A DNA stretch of 64,000 nt from Mesorhizobium sp. B2-3-12 (lineage in GTDB: Bacteria; Pseudomonadota; Alphaproteobacteria; Rhizobiales; Rhizobiaceae): assembly GCF_006442205.1 (NCBI RefSeq), contig NZ_VFVR01000001.1, forward strand, positions 558,001 to 622,000, given 5' to 3'. Each line of letters starts with the position of its first letter. Position 1 is the first letter of the stretch. The notes under the pieces were generated by a model. It made no database searches. It saw only the letters and a list, made by a program, of their open reading frames with translations, and was not told the DNA's origin. Both the position numbers and the translations under genes were made by a program. Shown in pieces: positions 1-9,616 of this stretch.

Positions 1-1154
1 GGTCAGAGAGTTCCAGCGGATGAACCTCGGAGGTGCCTTCGACGCTTGGTGCAGCCTTGGCATAGTGAGCCACCACTTCGTCGAGCGATGAAAACTGCCC
101 GGCATGCATGTAAGGCGGCCGTGTCGCAGCCCCACGCAGCGATGGTGTCTTGTAGGCACGCACCAGTTCCGGCGCATCCTTGACCATGAAGCGCAGCTCG
201 CCGCAGGCACTGGCGTCGCCGTCGCGATAGGCGCCGAAGCAGTTGAACGGATCGGCCTCGACCTGGGCCACCGCATCGACGCGCCCGCGATCCGGCGGCA
301 GGTTCGCGACAGGCGGCACACCGGTGTTGTGAAAGCCATTGTCGGTGAAGCGCGGGCCGTTATGGCAGGTCACGCAATTGGCCTTGCCGATGAACAGCTT
401 CAGCCCGAGGATTTCCTCCCGGGAAAAGATGGCATCGCCTTTCGGCTCGGCGCCCGTGGAAAGGTTCAGCGCGAAACGGTCGAAGCGCGTCGGCGCCGGC
501 TCGATCGAGCGTTCGAAAGCGGCGATCGCTTTGCCGATATTGGCATAGACGCGGTTGATGGCGTCCCGCTGCGTATCGCTCATCGCGTTCCAGGCAGCCT
601 TTTCGGCTTCGCTTCCGAGCGGGCTGGCATTCGGCGGAATGCCGGAAAAATCAGGCAATGGCCCAAAGATGCGCTCGTAGCGTTCGCCGAAACGCGCCTT
701 CATGTAATGCGCGTAGGCGGTGCGGTTTCCCGCCTGTTCCAGCGGATTTTCGAGCGGTGTCAGCGCCTGCGCCCACAGGCTGTCGCGGCGGCCATCCCAG
801 AAGAACCAGGGGTCGCGCGCCACACCGGCCAGCGGCATGGTGCGCCGGTTGGTGCGGCCGACGCCCACCGCCTGCGGCAGGTCGTCCTGGAACTGGCGGT
901 CGATCTTGTGGCAGGTCGAGCAGGACACCGTGCCGTCGTGGCTCATCCCGACATCGAAGAACAGCGTCGAGCCGAGTGCCGCGGCGGCCGGCATATCGGC
1001 GAACCGGTTGGTGGTGTCGGGCTTCAGCGCCGGTAGCGTGTTCAGCGCGAGCGAAGCGATCGTCTGCTTCTCCGCATCGGAAAAATCCGGCTTGCCGCAA
1101 CCAGCAAGAATGGCGGCCATGGCCAGCGCCAGAGAGCAGAAAAGGCGCCTCATC
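1..1154 (-). CDS. Diheme cytochrome c peroxidase / MauG-family lipoprotein (C-terminus beyond window)
   Basis: Reading the minus strand from the ATG at 1154 gives an open frame that is still open at base 1, about 384 residues. It starts with a lipoprotein signal (LAGC, Cys about 19). It has two heme c sites, CSTCH near residue 78 and CVTCH near 260, the arrangement of bacterial diheme cytochrome c peroxidases and MauG relatives. Such proteins reduce peroxide or carry out other heme oxidations in the periplasm. The gene follows the FixH-like gene by 6 bases, so the two are probably co-transcribed. The substrate cannot be told from the sequence. Confidence 0.88.
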
Positions 1155-1160
1155 GACCGC

Positions 1161-1610
1161 TCACAGCACCACGTTGAACAGCACCGTATCGGAGCCCGCG
1201 CCGGACGATATGGCGAAACGCAGCTGCCACCATCCGCTCATGGTGAATTTCAGCCCCTCGATGCGGTAACGGCCCTCGCCGAGATAATCGGTGACCTGCG
1301 GGCTGGTCGGCAGACCGTGATTGTGTAGCGGCATGCCGCCGGAGATGGCGATCGCGGCGCGCTCCACCGAAGCCCCGGTCTTGGTTTTCAGCGTCAGCAG
1401 CCAGGCTTCCAGTTCGCCCTGCCGCACGACACCGCGTTCCGGCACCAAGCTCGCCACGTAGAGTCCATTGTCTGTTTTCTTCGTCCGCGAGACATCCGGT
1501 CCGAGCGGTTGCCCCGACTGCGGCGCGGTCAGGTAGACGGCCGCGAGTACGCCGGCCAGCAAAGCAGCCAGACCAAGACCTGCCAGGAGATAACGCCATA
1601 ACGATGCCAA
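1161..1610 (-). CDS. FixH/YtkA-like membrane-anchored periplasmic protein
   Basis: A single N-terminal membrane segment (residues about 5-27) is followed by a beta-rich domain with the LHNHGLPTSP-type His stretch and a GWW-containing C-terminal strand seen in FixH/YtkA-like proteins, often labelled auxin-binding proteins in rhizobia. The TTG at 1610 is preferred because AGAGGAA lies 6 bases upstream. In-frame ATGs at 1655 and 1709 have no visible ribosome binding site. It directly precedes the diheme peroxidase, which suggests a shared role in metal or heme handling (inference). No enzymatic function can be assigned. Confidence 0.72.
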   Translation of the reverse strand: MASLWRYLLAGLGLAALLAGVLAAVYLTAPQSGQPLGPDVSRTKKTDNGLYVASLVPERGVVRQGELEAWLLTLKTKTGASVERAAIAISGGMPLHNHGLPTSPQVTDYLGEGRYRIEGLKFTMSGWWQLRFAISSGAGSDTVLFNVVL

Positions 1611-1761
1611 ACCGGTTCCTCTTCTGCGGACAACGCTCAGCCGAGCGGATCGCATCCCGCCAGCCTGTGGGAAAACGCTGTGGCGCAAAAATGCCTGCTT
1701 GCCAAGCATGGCGCTGCGTCCGGCAAAAAGCTACAGCACCGAAATCACTGGAGGATCGCAG

Positions 1762-2685
1762 ATGGTGGGAAACGGCATTGCGTCGATCGGCGAGTGCATG
1801 CTCGAACTGTCCGGCCAGACCGGGCCGAACTGGCGCATGGGGTTTGCCGGCGACACGTTCAACACGCTGTGGGCGCTGCATGCGCTGAGCGGCGACCGGC
1901 CCGCAACCTATGTCTCGGCGTTCGGCGACGATCCTTTCTCGCAAGGCCAGATCGCTTTCTTCGCCGAAAACGGCATCCGCATCGGCACCAGCCCGGTCAT
2001 ACCGGGCGCCCGCCCCGGCCTCTATGCCATCACGCTGACCGGCGCCGAGCGCTCCTTCACCTACTGGCGCGGCGACGCCGCCGCCCGACAGCTCGCGTCG
2101 GATCCGGCAGCGCTGTCGGAAAACCTGCAAAATCAATATCTTGTGTACTTTTCCGGAATCACTTTGGCAATTCTCGATAAGGCCGCGCGTGCCACACTTC
2201 TGGCGGCCGTGGCGAAGGCGCGCGCAGCCGGCTCGACGGTCGCCTTCGATCCCAACTACCGGCCACGGCTGTGGCGCAGCCGCGAGGACGCACAGGCAGC
2301 GATCGTCGAAGCGCTTGCCGTCACCGATATCGCGCTGCCGACCTTTCCGGATGAGCAGATGCTGTTTGGAGATGAGACACCGCAGGCGACCGCCGATCGC
2401 CTCGCGCAATTGGTCAATGAGGTCGTGGTCAAGAACGGCGAGCAGCCGGCACTGATTGCCGAAAACGGATCATTGCAGGACGTGCCTGCAATCCATGTCG
2501 CGGCCCCTGCCGACACGACCGGCGCCGGCGATTCCTTCAATGGAGGCTATCTCGCCGCTCGTCTTGCCGGTCACAGTCCGCAGGAAGCCGCCCGCCGGGG
2601 CCATCGCGTTGCCGCTGCCGTCGTCCAGGTTCGAGGGGCGCTGGCGCCGTTCGAGACGCTGCGGGCAGCGTTCGACAAGTCTTGA
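1762..2685 (+). CDS. kdgK: 2-keto-3-deoxygluconate kinase (PfkB family)
   Basis: This 307-residue cytoplasmic sugar kinase would phosphorylate 2-keto-3-deoxygluconate to KDPG, feeding the Entner-Doudoroff pathway from hexuronates. The N-terminal IGECMLELS and GFAGDTFNT stretches, the SFTYWRGDAAAR region, the FDPNYRPRLW stretch and the C-terminal DTTGAGDSFNGG signature (Asp base in GAGD) closely follow E. coli KdgK as I recall it. The ATG at 1762 is chosen because GGAGG lies about 8 bases upstream; an upstream in-frame ATG at 1699 would add 21 unrelated residues. It converges on the mutarotase gene with 4 bases between the stops. Confidence 0.9.
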   Translation: MVGNGIASIGECMLELSGQTGPNWRMGFAGDTFNTLWALHALSGDRPATYVSAFGDDPFSQGQIAFFAENGIRIGTSPVIPGARPGLYAITLTGAERSFTYWRGDAAARQLASDPAALSENLQNQYLVYFSGITLAILDKAARATLLAAVAKARAAGSTVAFDPNYRPRLWRSREDAQAAIVEALAVTDIALPTFPDEQMLFGDETPQATADRLAQLVNEVVVKNGEQPALIAENGSLQDVPAIHVAAPADTTGAGDSFNGGYLAARLAGHSPQEAARRGHRVAAAVVQVRGALAPFETLRAAFDKS

Positions 2686-2689
2686 AAAG

Positions 2690-3712
2690 CTAACCCTGCC
2701 GGAAGCGGTATTCGGTCACGTGGTGATAGATCGCGCCAGGCCATAGCGTCGCCTGCGGGAAATAGGGCCGGTTCGGCGCGTCCGGCCATATTTGCGGCTC
2801 CAGGCAGAAGCCGCTGAAGGCCTTGTAGTCCCGTCCTTCCAGGCCGGTGCGCGGCGTCACATATTGCCCGGTATAGAGCTGCACGCCGGGCTCCGTGGTC
2901 CACACTTCCATCTCGACGCCGGAATTCGCCCCTTGCACCCATGCCGCCTGCTTGAGCGGACCGCGCGCCGAGGCAAGGCAGAAATTCTGGTCGTAGGGCA
3001 ACTGCTCGCCTTCCGTTTCCATGCGCAACGGCCGCGCCTGGCGAAAATCGAAGGGCGTGCCGTCAACCGGCTTGACCACGCCGGTCGGGATCATGTCGCC
3101 GTCGACGGGCAGATAGGCGCCGGCGTTCAGCATCATGCGATGGTCGAGAATGTCGCCGGTGCCGCCGTCATCGAGGTTGAAATAGGAATGCTGGGTGAGA
3201 TTGCACAGCGTCGGCTCCTCGCAGGTCGCCGTCAGCTCGACGCTGAGCGTTCCGGGAATCTTCAGCCGGTAGGTGCAGGTGACGTCGAGCGCGCCGGGAA
3301 AGCCCATCGCGCCGTCGGGATCATGCAGCGTCAGCGTTACGAAATCCCTGCCATGCAGCGAAACCGTCCATGGCCGGTGGGAGTAGCCTTGCGAGCCGCC
3401 ATGCAGCGTATGCTGGTCGAGGAAGTTGCGCTCGGTCTGGTAGCGGTTGCCGCCAATGGTGAAACGGCCATCGCCGATGCGGTTGGCGTAGCGCCCGACC
3501 ACCGCCCCGAAGAAGCCGGTGTCGGTCTCATAGGCTTCCAGATTGTTGTAGCCGAGGACCAGCGGCGCGTCGTGCCCGGTCAGGCGCAGATCCTGGACGA
3601 TGGCGCCGAGCCCGATGATGTTGGCGGTAAGGCCGCCGCCCCTGATGGTGAAGCGGCGGACCGGTTCGCCCGCCTGCGTCGTGCCGAAAACCTCGCCGTC
3701 CTTCATCGTCAT
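2690..3712 (-). CDS. galM: Aldose 1-epimerase (galactose mutarotase)
   Basis: This protein of about 340 residues would interconvert alpha and beta anomers of aldoses. It carries the GRYANRI and NLTQHSYFNL motifs (the latter with the catalytic His) and the C-terminal FCLEPQIWPDAPN stretch with the catalytic Glu, all standard in GalM. The start is uncertain: a TTG at 3736 and ATGs at 3712 and 3706 are in frame and none has a clear ribosome binding site. It is convergent with kdgK and lies downstream of gabD on the same strand, with a hairpin in the 85-base gap. Confidence 0.9.
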   Translation of the reverse strand: MTMKDGEVFGTTQAGEPVRRFTIRGGGLTANIIGLGAIVQDLRLTGHDAPLVLGYNNLEAYETDTGFFGAVVGRYANRIGDGRFTIGGNRYQTERNFLDQHTLHGGSQGYSHRPWTVSLHGRDFVTLTLHDPDGAMGFPGALDVTCTYRLKIPGTLSVELTATCEEPTLCNLTQHSYFNLDDGGTGDILDHRMMLNAGAYLPVDGDMIPTGVVKPVDGTPFDFRQARPLRMETEGEQLPYDQNFCLASARGPLKQAAWVQGANSGVEMEVWTTEPGVQLYTGQYVTPRTGLEGRDYKAFSGFCLEPQIWPDAPNRPYFPQATLWPGAIYHHVTEYRFRQG

Positions 3713-3759
3713 GCCCGCAAATGCCAGTGGATCCAAAGGACTTCGGCTGGTTGGTCAGC

Positions 3760-3787
3760 CTGGGGCAGGTTTACCGGCCTGCCCCAG
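3760..3787 (-). terminator. GC-rich hairpin after gabD
   Basis: A perfect 10-bp stem (CTGGGGCAGG with CCTGCCCCAG) encloses an 8-base loop, 10 bases beyond the gabD stop. There is no T tract, so it may be a weak terminator or an RNA-stabilising hairpin. Confidence 0.4.
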
Positions 3788-3797
3788 CACCAGCCTA

Positions 3798-5255
3798 TCA
3801 GAGGCCGAGGCCGCCGATGCACACATATTTGGTATCGAGGTAGTCCTCGATGCCCTGATGGCCGCCTTCCTTGCCGAGCCCCGATTCCTTGACGCCGCCG
3901 AACGGCGCTTCCGGTGTGGTGATCAGTCCTTCATTGACGCCGACCATGCCGTATTTCAGGCCTTCCATGACCCGGAAGGCGCGGCCGAGATCGCCGGTAT
4001 AGAAATAGCAGGCGAGGCCGAACTCGGTTTCGTTGGCGAGCGCGACGGCCTCTTCCTCGGTCTCGAACTTGAACACGGGTGCGACCGGCCCAAAGATCTC
4101 TTCCTTCATGAAGCGCATTTTCGGCGTCGCGTTGGCGATGACCGTCGGCTGGAAGAACGAGCCGCCCAGTGCATGGCGATGACCGCCGGCGACGATCTTG
4201 CCGCCCTTGGCGGTGGCGTCGGCGATCAGCTCCTCGACCTTCTCGACCGCCTTCTCATCGATCAGCGGGCCCTGCTGGACGCCCTCTTCGAGGCCGGAAC
4301 CGACTTTCAATCCATTGCTGGCCGCGGCGAGCTTCTCGACGAACTTGTCATAGACGCCGGCCTGGACGAGGAAGCGGTTGGTGCAGACGCAGGTCTGGCC
4401 GGAATTGCGATATTTGGCGGTGATCGCGCCAGCAACGGCACGCTCGATATCGGCGTCGTCGAAGACGATGAACGGCGCGTTGCCGCCGAGTTCCATCGAC
4501 ACCTTCTTGACCGTGACCGACGATTTCTGGATCAGGATCTTGCCGACCTCGGTCGAGCCGGTGAAGGTGATCTTCTTGACGAGCGGATTGGCGCAAATCT
4601 CGTCGCCGATCTCACCGGCGGCACCGGTCAGGATGTTGACGACACCCTTGGGAAAACCGACTTCCTCGGCCAGCGCGCCCCAGGCGAGACCCGAATACGG
4701 CGTCTGCGATGCCGGCTTGACCACGGCGGTGCAGCCGGCGGCAAGTGCGGGACCGAGCTTGCGGGCCAGCATCGAGGACGGGAAATTCCACGGCGTGATG
4801 GCGGCAATGACGCCGACCGGTTCCTTGGTCACCAGGATGCGGCGATCCGCCCATGGCGAGGGCACGACGTCACCATAAGTGCGGCGCCCTTCTTCGGCGA
4901 ACCACAGGATATAGGCCGCGGCCGAGCCGATCTCGCCCTTCGATTCGAACAGCGACTTGCCCTGCTCGATGGTAAGCAGTTCGGCCAACACGTCCTGATT
5001 GTCCATCATCGCGTCATGCAGCTTGCGCAGCAGCTTGGAGCGCTCGAGCGCGGTCGTCTTGCGCCAGGTCTTGAAGGCTTCGTCGGCGGCCTCGATGGCG
5101 CGGCGGGTCTCGGCCTTGCCCGACTTAGGCACCGTGCCGATCTTGAGGCCGGTGGCCGGATTGTTCACATCGACCGTCTGGCCGCTGTCGGCCTGCACCC
5201 ATTCGCCGTTGATGAGATTGGCCTGGCGCATGAAATGGCTGGTTTTCTGAAGCAT
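3798..5255 (-). CDS. gabD: NAD(P)+-dependent succinate-semialdehyde dehydrogenase
   Basis: This 485-residue aldehyde dehydrogenase has the full catalytic set: PWNFP near 155-159, the FTGSTEVG cofactor loop near 231, the catalytic Glu in MELGGNAP (about 255) and the nucleophilic Cys in GQTCVCTN (about 289). Length and motifs match GabD, which oxidises succinic semialdehyde to succinate in GABA degradation. The ATG at 5255 has GGAGG 8 bases upstream. No GABA transaminase is adjacent, although a class III aminotransferase lies at 32.3 kb. Glutarate-semialdehyde dehydrogenase is a possible alternative. Confidence 0.92.
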   Translation of the reverse strand: MLQKTSHFMRQANLINGEWVQADSGQTVDVNNPATGLKIGTVPKSGKAETRRAIEAADEAFKTWRKTTALERSKLLRKLHDAMMDNQDVLAELLTIEQGKSLFESKGEIGSAAAYILWFAEEGRRTYGDVVPSPWADRRILVTKEPVGVIAAITPWNFPSSMLARKLGPALAAGCTAVVKPASQTPYSGLAWGALAEEVGFPKGVVNILTGAAGEIGDEICANPLVKKITFTGSTEVGKILIQKSSVTVKKVSMELGGNAPFIVFDDADIERAVAGAITAKYRNSGQTCVCTNRFLVQAGVYDKFVEKLAAASNGLKVGSGLEEGVQQGPLIDEKAVEKVEELIADATAKGGKIVAGGHRHALGGSFFQPTVIANATPKMRFMKEEIFGPVAPVFKFETEEEAVALANETEFGLACYFYTGDLGRAFRVMEGLKYGMVGVNEGLITTPEAPFGGVKESGLGKEGGHQGIEDYLDTKYVCIGGLGL

Positions 5256-5438
5256 GGTCTAGCCTCCGTTCGGCGCTCACGGGCCGCTATCTGGATGTCT
5301 TCGGTAAAGCGCAGGCAGGGCCGCACGCTGGAGCCATTGCTCTTAACCTAGGGAAAGCCCAGCAAGCAATCGCAAGATGGCATATAGGGGTTGGACCAGC
5401 CCGAAACGAGAGCGGGGCGGCGCACGACGCCGTCAACC

Positions 5439-6389
5439 TCACCCGAAAGCATGCAGGACAACCGTCAGCCAGAAAGCCGTGGTGACGGCCGCGCAGGCGG
5501 TCGCGATGGTCATCTGGTTCGATGCCAGCGCTTGGCCGGTATTGAACTGCACGGCGATGAGATAGGAATTGATGCCCGACGGCAGTGCCGCCACCACGAC
5601 CGCCACCTTGGCCGTCAGCGGCGGCAGGCCGAGCAGCCAGACGAAGGCGAGGACCAGCGCAGGCATCAGGAACAGTTTCAGCGCCGAAAGCGCCAGCGCC
5701 GGCCGGACATTGCCCGATATGCCGAAGCGGCGCAGGCTGAGCCCCATGGCAAACAGCGCCACCGGCCCGGCGGTGTCGGCCAGCGCATCGACCAACCGCA
5801 TGGCGAGGTTCGGCAGCGGCACGCCACTCAGGCGCCATGCGAGGCCCAGGAGAATGCCGATGATCAGCGGATTGATGAACAGCCGCCGCAGGAAACTTCT
5901 GACGACGCGCAAGGGATGGACCTGTTCGCCGCTGCCGCGACCGAACATCTCGAACAGCACGATCGAGGCCATCATCATGATCGGCAGATGTACCGAGACA
6001 AGCAGCGACAGCACTTCGAAACCGCTCGGACCGAATATGCCAAGAATGAAGGGGGCTCCGAGCAGCACCACATTGGAGTAGGCGGACGATACGCCGCCGA
6101 CGACACCGGCGCGGGCGTCGCGACCGAAGACCCGCGTCGTGACGATATGGCCGGCGGCCCGGGTGATCGCCACGGCGGTGAAATAGGCACCCCACAGCGG
6201 CCATGGCGCCACGCCGTGGAAATCGGCATTGACCATGGTCTGGAACAGAAGCAGCGGCATGGCCACCGAGACCGCGAAATCGGATATCCCCTCGCCGCTC
6301 GCCGGTCTGAGATAGCCCGTAAGCCCGGCGAGATAGCCGAGCGCGACAAGACTGAAGACGAACAGGACGGTTTCGGTAAGCGGAGACAT
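5439..6389 (-). CDS. AEC-family (auxin efflux carrier-like) permease
   Basis: This 316-residue hydrophobic protein has about ten membrane segments in two five-helix halves and the conserved NPLIIGILLG stretch that opens the second half, as in AEC/Mem_trans transporters. Bacterial members export or import small carboxylates such as malate or malonate. It lies alone between gabD, 183 bases away, and the divergent caspase gene. The substrate is unknown. Confidence 0.86.
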   Translation of the reverse strand: MSPLTETVLFVFSLVALGYLAGLTGYLRPASGEGISDFAVSVAMPLLLFQTMVNADFHGVAPWPLWGAYFTAVAITRAAGHIVTTRVFGRDARAGVVGGVSSAYSNVVLLGAPFILGIFGPSGFEVLSLLVSVHLPIMMMASIVLFEMFGRGSGEQVHPLRVVRSFLRRLFINPLIIGILLGLAWRLSGVPLPNLAMRLVDALADTAGPVALFAMGLSLRRFGISGNVRPALALSALKLFLMPALVLAFVWLLGLPPLTAKVAVVVAALPSGINSYLIAVQFNTGQALASNQMTIATACAAVTTAFWLTVVLHAFG

Positions 6390-6495
6390 TTTTCAGGGAT
6401 AGGCGAGCCACGCTCACGGCGCAATCGCGCCCGAATTTGATCATCGTCGGCTGGCAGGGTTATAGAGGGCTTGGATCATCAGGGCGGAACGACAA

Positions 6496-9400
6496 ATGAC
6501 CTTTGTCGACACCTCGAAACTGCGTCTTTTCCGGCGTGCGTGGCTGACGTTGTTTGTCGCCATGCTTGTCTCCCTTGCCGCGTCGATGCTTCAGCCTGCC
6601 CGGGCGAAAGACCTCAAGGGCGTGGCGCTGATCGTGGGCCAATCCAGATACGAACACATCGCCGCCCTGCCCAACCCGGCCAATGATGCCCGCGACATGG
6701 CCAAGATGCTGACCGATCTCGGCTTCGACGCCCGCAACGTCAGCGACCGCGACGCCGGCAAGCTGAAGCGCGATCTTGAACGCTTCGTCGAGGACGCCGA
6801 GGGTGCCGACGTCGCTCTCATCTATTATTCGGGTCACGGGATCGAGGCCGGTGGCGAGAATTATCTGGTTCCGGTCGACGCCGACATGTCGTCGCTCAAG
6901 GATGCCGATCAGGCACTGGTGCCGATTTCCGCCGTCATGGACGAATTGAAGAAGACCGTGCCGGTGACGATCATGCTGCTCGACGCCTGCCGAACCAATC
7001 CGTTTCCGGCCGATGCCATGGTGCGGCGCGCGCCAACCGCCTCGGCCGAGCCGATCGGCGCCGGCGGGCTGGAACCGGTACGCGGCGCCAAGGCCCTCGG
7101 CAACGCGCCGGCCGCCGACGCGAGCCTCGGCACGGTGATCGGCTTCGCCGCCGAGCCCGGCCGTCCGGCGCTCGATGGCGCCGCTGGCGAAAACAGCCCC
7201 TACGCGGCGGCTTTGCTGCGCCATCTCGCGGCGATGAAAGGCACCGAGTTCGGTTCGGTCATGCGCATGGTGACGGAAGAGGTCTATCTCGACACCAAGG
7301 CCAGGCAGCGGCCCTGGGTCAACGAAAGCCTGCGCCGGCTGCTCTATTTCGGTGTCGCGCCGCCCGAACCGACCGGCGACGACGGTCTGATCACCGGCGA
7401 GCGGCGGCAGTTGCTGCTGACCATCTCCGACCTGCCCGACCCCAAGCGGGCGCAGGTGGAACTGGCCTCGCTGCAGGACGGCGTGCCGCTCGACGCGCTC
7501 TACGGCGTGCTGCGGGCGATGGGCACTGAGAAAATCCCGGAAGATCCGACCGACCTGCAAAAAGTGCTCCAGGCCCAGGCCGAGCGCCTGAAGAAGATGA
7601 TGTCCGAGCGCGCCGCGTTGCGCACCGACGACCCGGAGATCAAACGCCTGGTCGCCTCCGCCGACAAGGCCATCGGCCAAGGCGCGATCGCCACGGCGCG
7701 AAAATTCCTCGATGATGCCGTGGGCCGGGTCGAAGAGACCAACGACACGGTCGATCAGGCCGAGGAATTGGTCAAGCAGAAGCGCATTGCCGACGCCGCG
7801 ATCTATGCCAAGCGGGCCGATGCCTCGGCGCTGGTCTTCGATTACAAATCGGCCGCCAACGATTACGCCAAGGCGTTCTCGCTGGCCGAGAAATGGGATG
7901 ACAAGCTGCGCTGGAACTACAAGAACCAGGAAGCGGAGGCGCTTAATTCCCACGGCTACACCACCGGTGACCTGGATTCGCTGCAGGGCGCTATCGCAGC
8001 CTATCGCACTATTTTGAACTTCATTCCCAATGGCGAACAGAACCGCGACTGGGCCATCACCCGCAACAACATGGCGGTGGTGCTGCAGAACATCGGCGAG
8101 CGCGAGACCGAGACCGCGCATCTCGAAGAGGCCGCCCAGATCTTTCGCGATTCGCTTGCCGTGTTCGAACATGTGAAAGACGATCTCAACTGGGCCGCCG
8201 CGCAGAACAATCTCGGCAATGTGCTGCTGAAGATCGGCGAACGCGAGAGCGACCCGAAGCGCTTGAACGAGGCGGTGGCGGCGATGCGCGCCACGCTGGA
8301 GAAGCGCCCGCGCGCCAAGGTTCCGCTCGACTGGGCGTCCTCGCAGAACAATCTTGGCCTTGCGCTCTATGCGCTGTCCGAACGCGAACCCGGCGGCGAG
8401 CATCTGGCCCAGGCGGAAGCGGCCTACCGGCTGGCGCTCGAGGAATACACGCGCGCAAAAACGCCGGTCGAGTGGGCGATGGTCGAGAACAATCTCGGCA
8501 ACATGCTTGTGACCCTTGGCATCCAGCTCAACGACAAGGCGAAGATCAACGAGGCGGCCGACGCTTTTCGCGCCGCGCTCGAGGTCAGAACCCGTGAAAC
8601 CTTCCCGGTCTCCTGGGCCACCAGCCGTCTTAACCTCGGCAATGCGCTGAGCGGCGTCGCCCGCTTCGACATGGGCACCGGCACGCTCGAAGAAGCGGCG
8701 GCGGCCTATGACGACGCGCTGACGGTGTTTACCCGGCAGCGCTTCCCGATGGACTGGGCGTCGGCGCAGAACAATCTCGGCTCGATCTACCAGACGCTTG
8801 GCCAGCGCACCCGTGACGCGACCAGGCTGGAGCAGTCGGTTGCGGCATTCCAGGCGGCCCGCCAGGTCTATGTCAGGCGAAAATTCCCGCTGGACTGGGC
8901 AATGAGCTACTACAATCTCGGCAACACGCTGCAGCTTCTTGGCGGCGTGACCGACAAGCCCGAGCACTACAGCGAGGCGGTCGAGGCCTACCGCAACGCC
9001 TTGCGCGAATACAAGCGCGAAACCAACCCGCGGCAATGGGCGCTGACCCAGGCTGGCCTAGGCTCAACGCTGCACTGGTTGAGCATGAGCAATGCCGACC
9101 CCAAAACCTTGCAAGATTCGATCGCCGCGCGGCGTGCGGCGCTCGAAGTGCTGACCATGGAGACCGCACCGGTCGACTGGGCCAACGCCCAGAACGGCAT
9201 CGGCATGAGCCTGCTCAACCTCGGCAATATCGAACGGACCGGCAAATATCTCGACGAGGCCGAGGCGGCTTTCACCGCGACACTGAAGGTGTTCACGAGG
9301 CAAAGCCAGCCGATGCAGTGGGCCTTTGAGCAGAACAATCTTGGCGACGTCAGCTGGAACCGCGCCAGCTATGGCGGTGGCAAGCCGGAGTATCTCAAGG

Positions 9401-9516
9401 CCATCGCGTTCTTCGAGAACGCCAAGCAGGGCTTTACCGAAGCCGGCTACACCATCCCCATCCCGCTCACCGACCAGAAGATCGATCTGGTGAAGCAGCA
9501 ACTCGCCAAAAAGTGA
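6496..9516 (+). CDS. Secreted caspase-like (C14/orthocaspase) protein with a C-terminal repeat superhelix
   Basis: This 1006-residue protein has a signal peptide or N-terminal anchor (about 1-38). A caspase-like p20 fold spans about 40-280, with the catalytic His in YYSGHGIE (H114) and Cys in LLDACRTNP (C165). A linker with a coiled-coil-like stretch (about 330-440) follows, then a TPR-like array. The last ten repeats are each exactly 47 residues and start with a W-A-x3-N-N-L-G pattern. Caspase-TPR fusions are known in alphaproteobacteria. The export signal suggests it acts outside the cytoplasm. The target is unknown. The gene stands alone, transcribed away from the AEC permease gene. Confidence 0.88.
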   Translation: MTFVDTSKLRLFRRAWLTLFVAMLVSLAASMLQPARAKDLKGVALIVGQSRYEHIAALPNPANDARDMAKMLTDLGFDARNVSDRDAGKLKRDLERFVEDAEGADVALIYYSGHGIEAGGENYLVPVDADMSSLKDADQALVPISAVMDELKKTVPVTIMLLDACRTNPFPADAMVRRAPTASAEPIGAGGLEPVRGAKALGNAPAADASLGTVIGFAAEPGRPALDGAAGENSPYAAALLRHLAAMKGTEFGSVMRMVTEEVYLDTKARQRPWVNESLRRLLYFGVAPPEPTGDDGLITGERRQLLLTISDLPDPKRAQVELASLQDGVPLDALYGVLRAMGTEKIPEDPTDLQKVLQAQAERLKKMMSERAALRTDDPEIKRLVASADKAIGQGAIATARKFLDDAVGRVEETNDTVDQAEELVKQKRIADAAIYAKRADASALVFDYKSAANDYAKAFSLAEKWDDKLRWNYKNQEAEALNSHGYTTGDLDSLQGAIAAYRTILNFIPNGEQNRDWAITRNNMAVVLQNIGERETETAHLEEAAQIFRDSLAVFEHVKDDLNWAAAQNNLGNVLLKIGERESDPKRLNEAVAAMRATLEKRPRAKVPLDWASSQNNLGLALYALSEREPGGEHLAQAEAAYRLALEEYTRAKTPVEWAMVENNLGNMLVTLGIQLNDKAKINEAADAFRAALEVRTRETFPVSWATSRLNLGNALSGVARFDMGTGTLEEAAAAYDDALTVFTRQRFPMDWASAQNNLGSIYQTLGQRTRDATRLEQSVAAFQAARQVYVRRKFPLDWAMSYYNLGNTLQLLGGVTDKPEHYSEAVEAYRNALREYKRETNPRQWALTQAGLGSTLHWLSMSNADPKTLQDSIAARRAALEVLTMETAPVDWANAQNGIGMSLLNLGNIERTGKYLDEAEAAFTATLKVFTRQSQPMQWAFEQNNLGDVSWNRASYGGGKPEYLKAIAFFENAKQGFTEAGYTIPIPLTDQKIDLVKQQLAKK
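8050..9459 (+). repeat. Ten in-phase 141-bp coding repeats (47 residues each) in the caspase-like gene
   Basis: The Trp codon opening each unit falls at 8050, 8191, 8332, 8473, 8614, 8755, 8896, 9037, 9178 and 9319, always 141 bases apart. Units read roughly W-A-x3-N-N-L-G-x3-L-x2-L-G, then an A-x2-A-[YF] helix. The DNA of the units has diverged, so this is an old, length-constrained protein repeat and not a recent tandem duplication. Confidence 0.9.
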
Positions 9517-9616
9517 GACCTGAGACGCTGCCGATCTCCGGCTTGTCTTTGTCCCCGCTTTCCAATCCCTATATGCGAATGGTCGGAGTCCGCTGCGGGC
9601 TCCTGGAAGGGTGGCG

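Noticed and set aside
104..1036. 310-codon plus-strand frame at the left edge
   Set aside because: It lies opposite the diheme peroxidase, whose CxxCH heme motifs read cleanly on the minus strand.
3600..5351. 583-codon plus-strand frame opposite gabD
   Set aside because: Antisense shadow of gabD; no recognisable motifs.
6460..9036. 858-codon open frame on the minus strand opposite the caspase-like gene
   Set aside because: It is a shadow of the GC-rich codon pattern of the plus-strand gene; no domain is recognisable and the plus strand has clear catalytic motifs and phased repeats.
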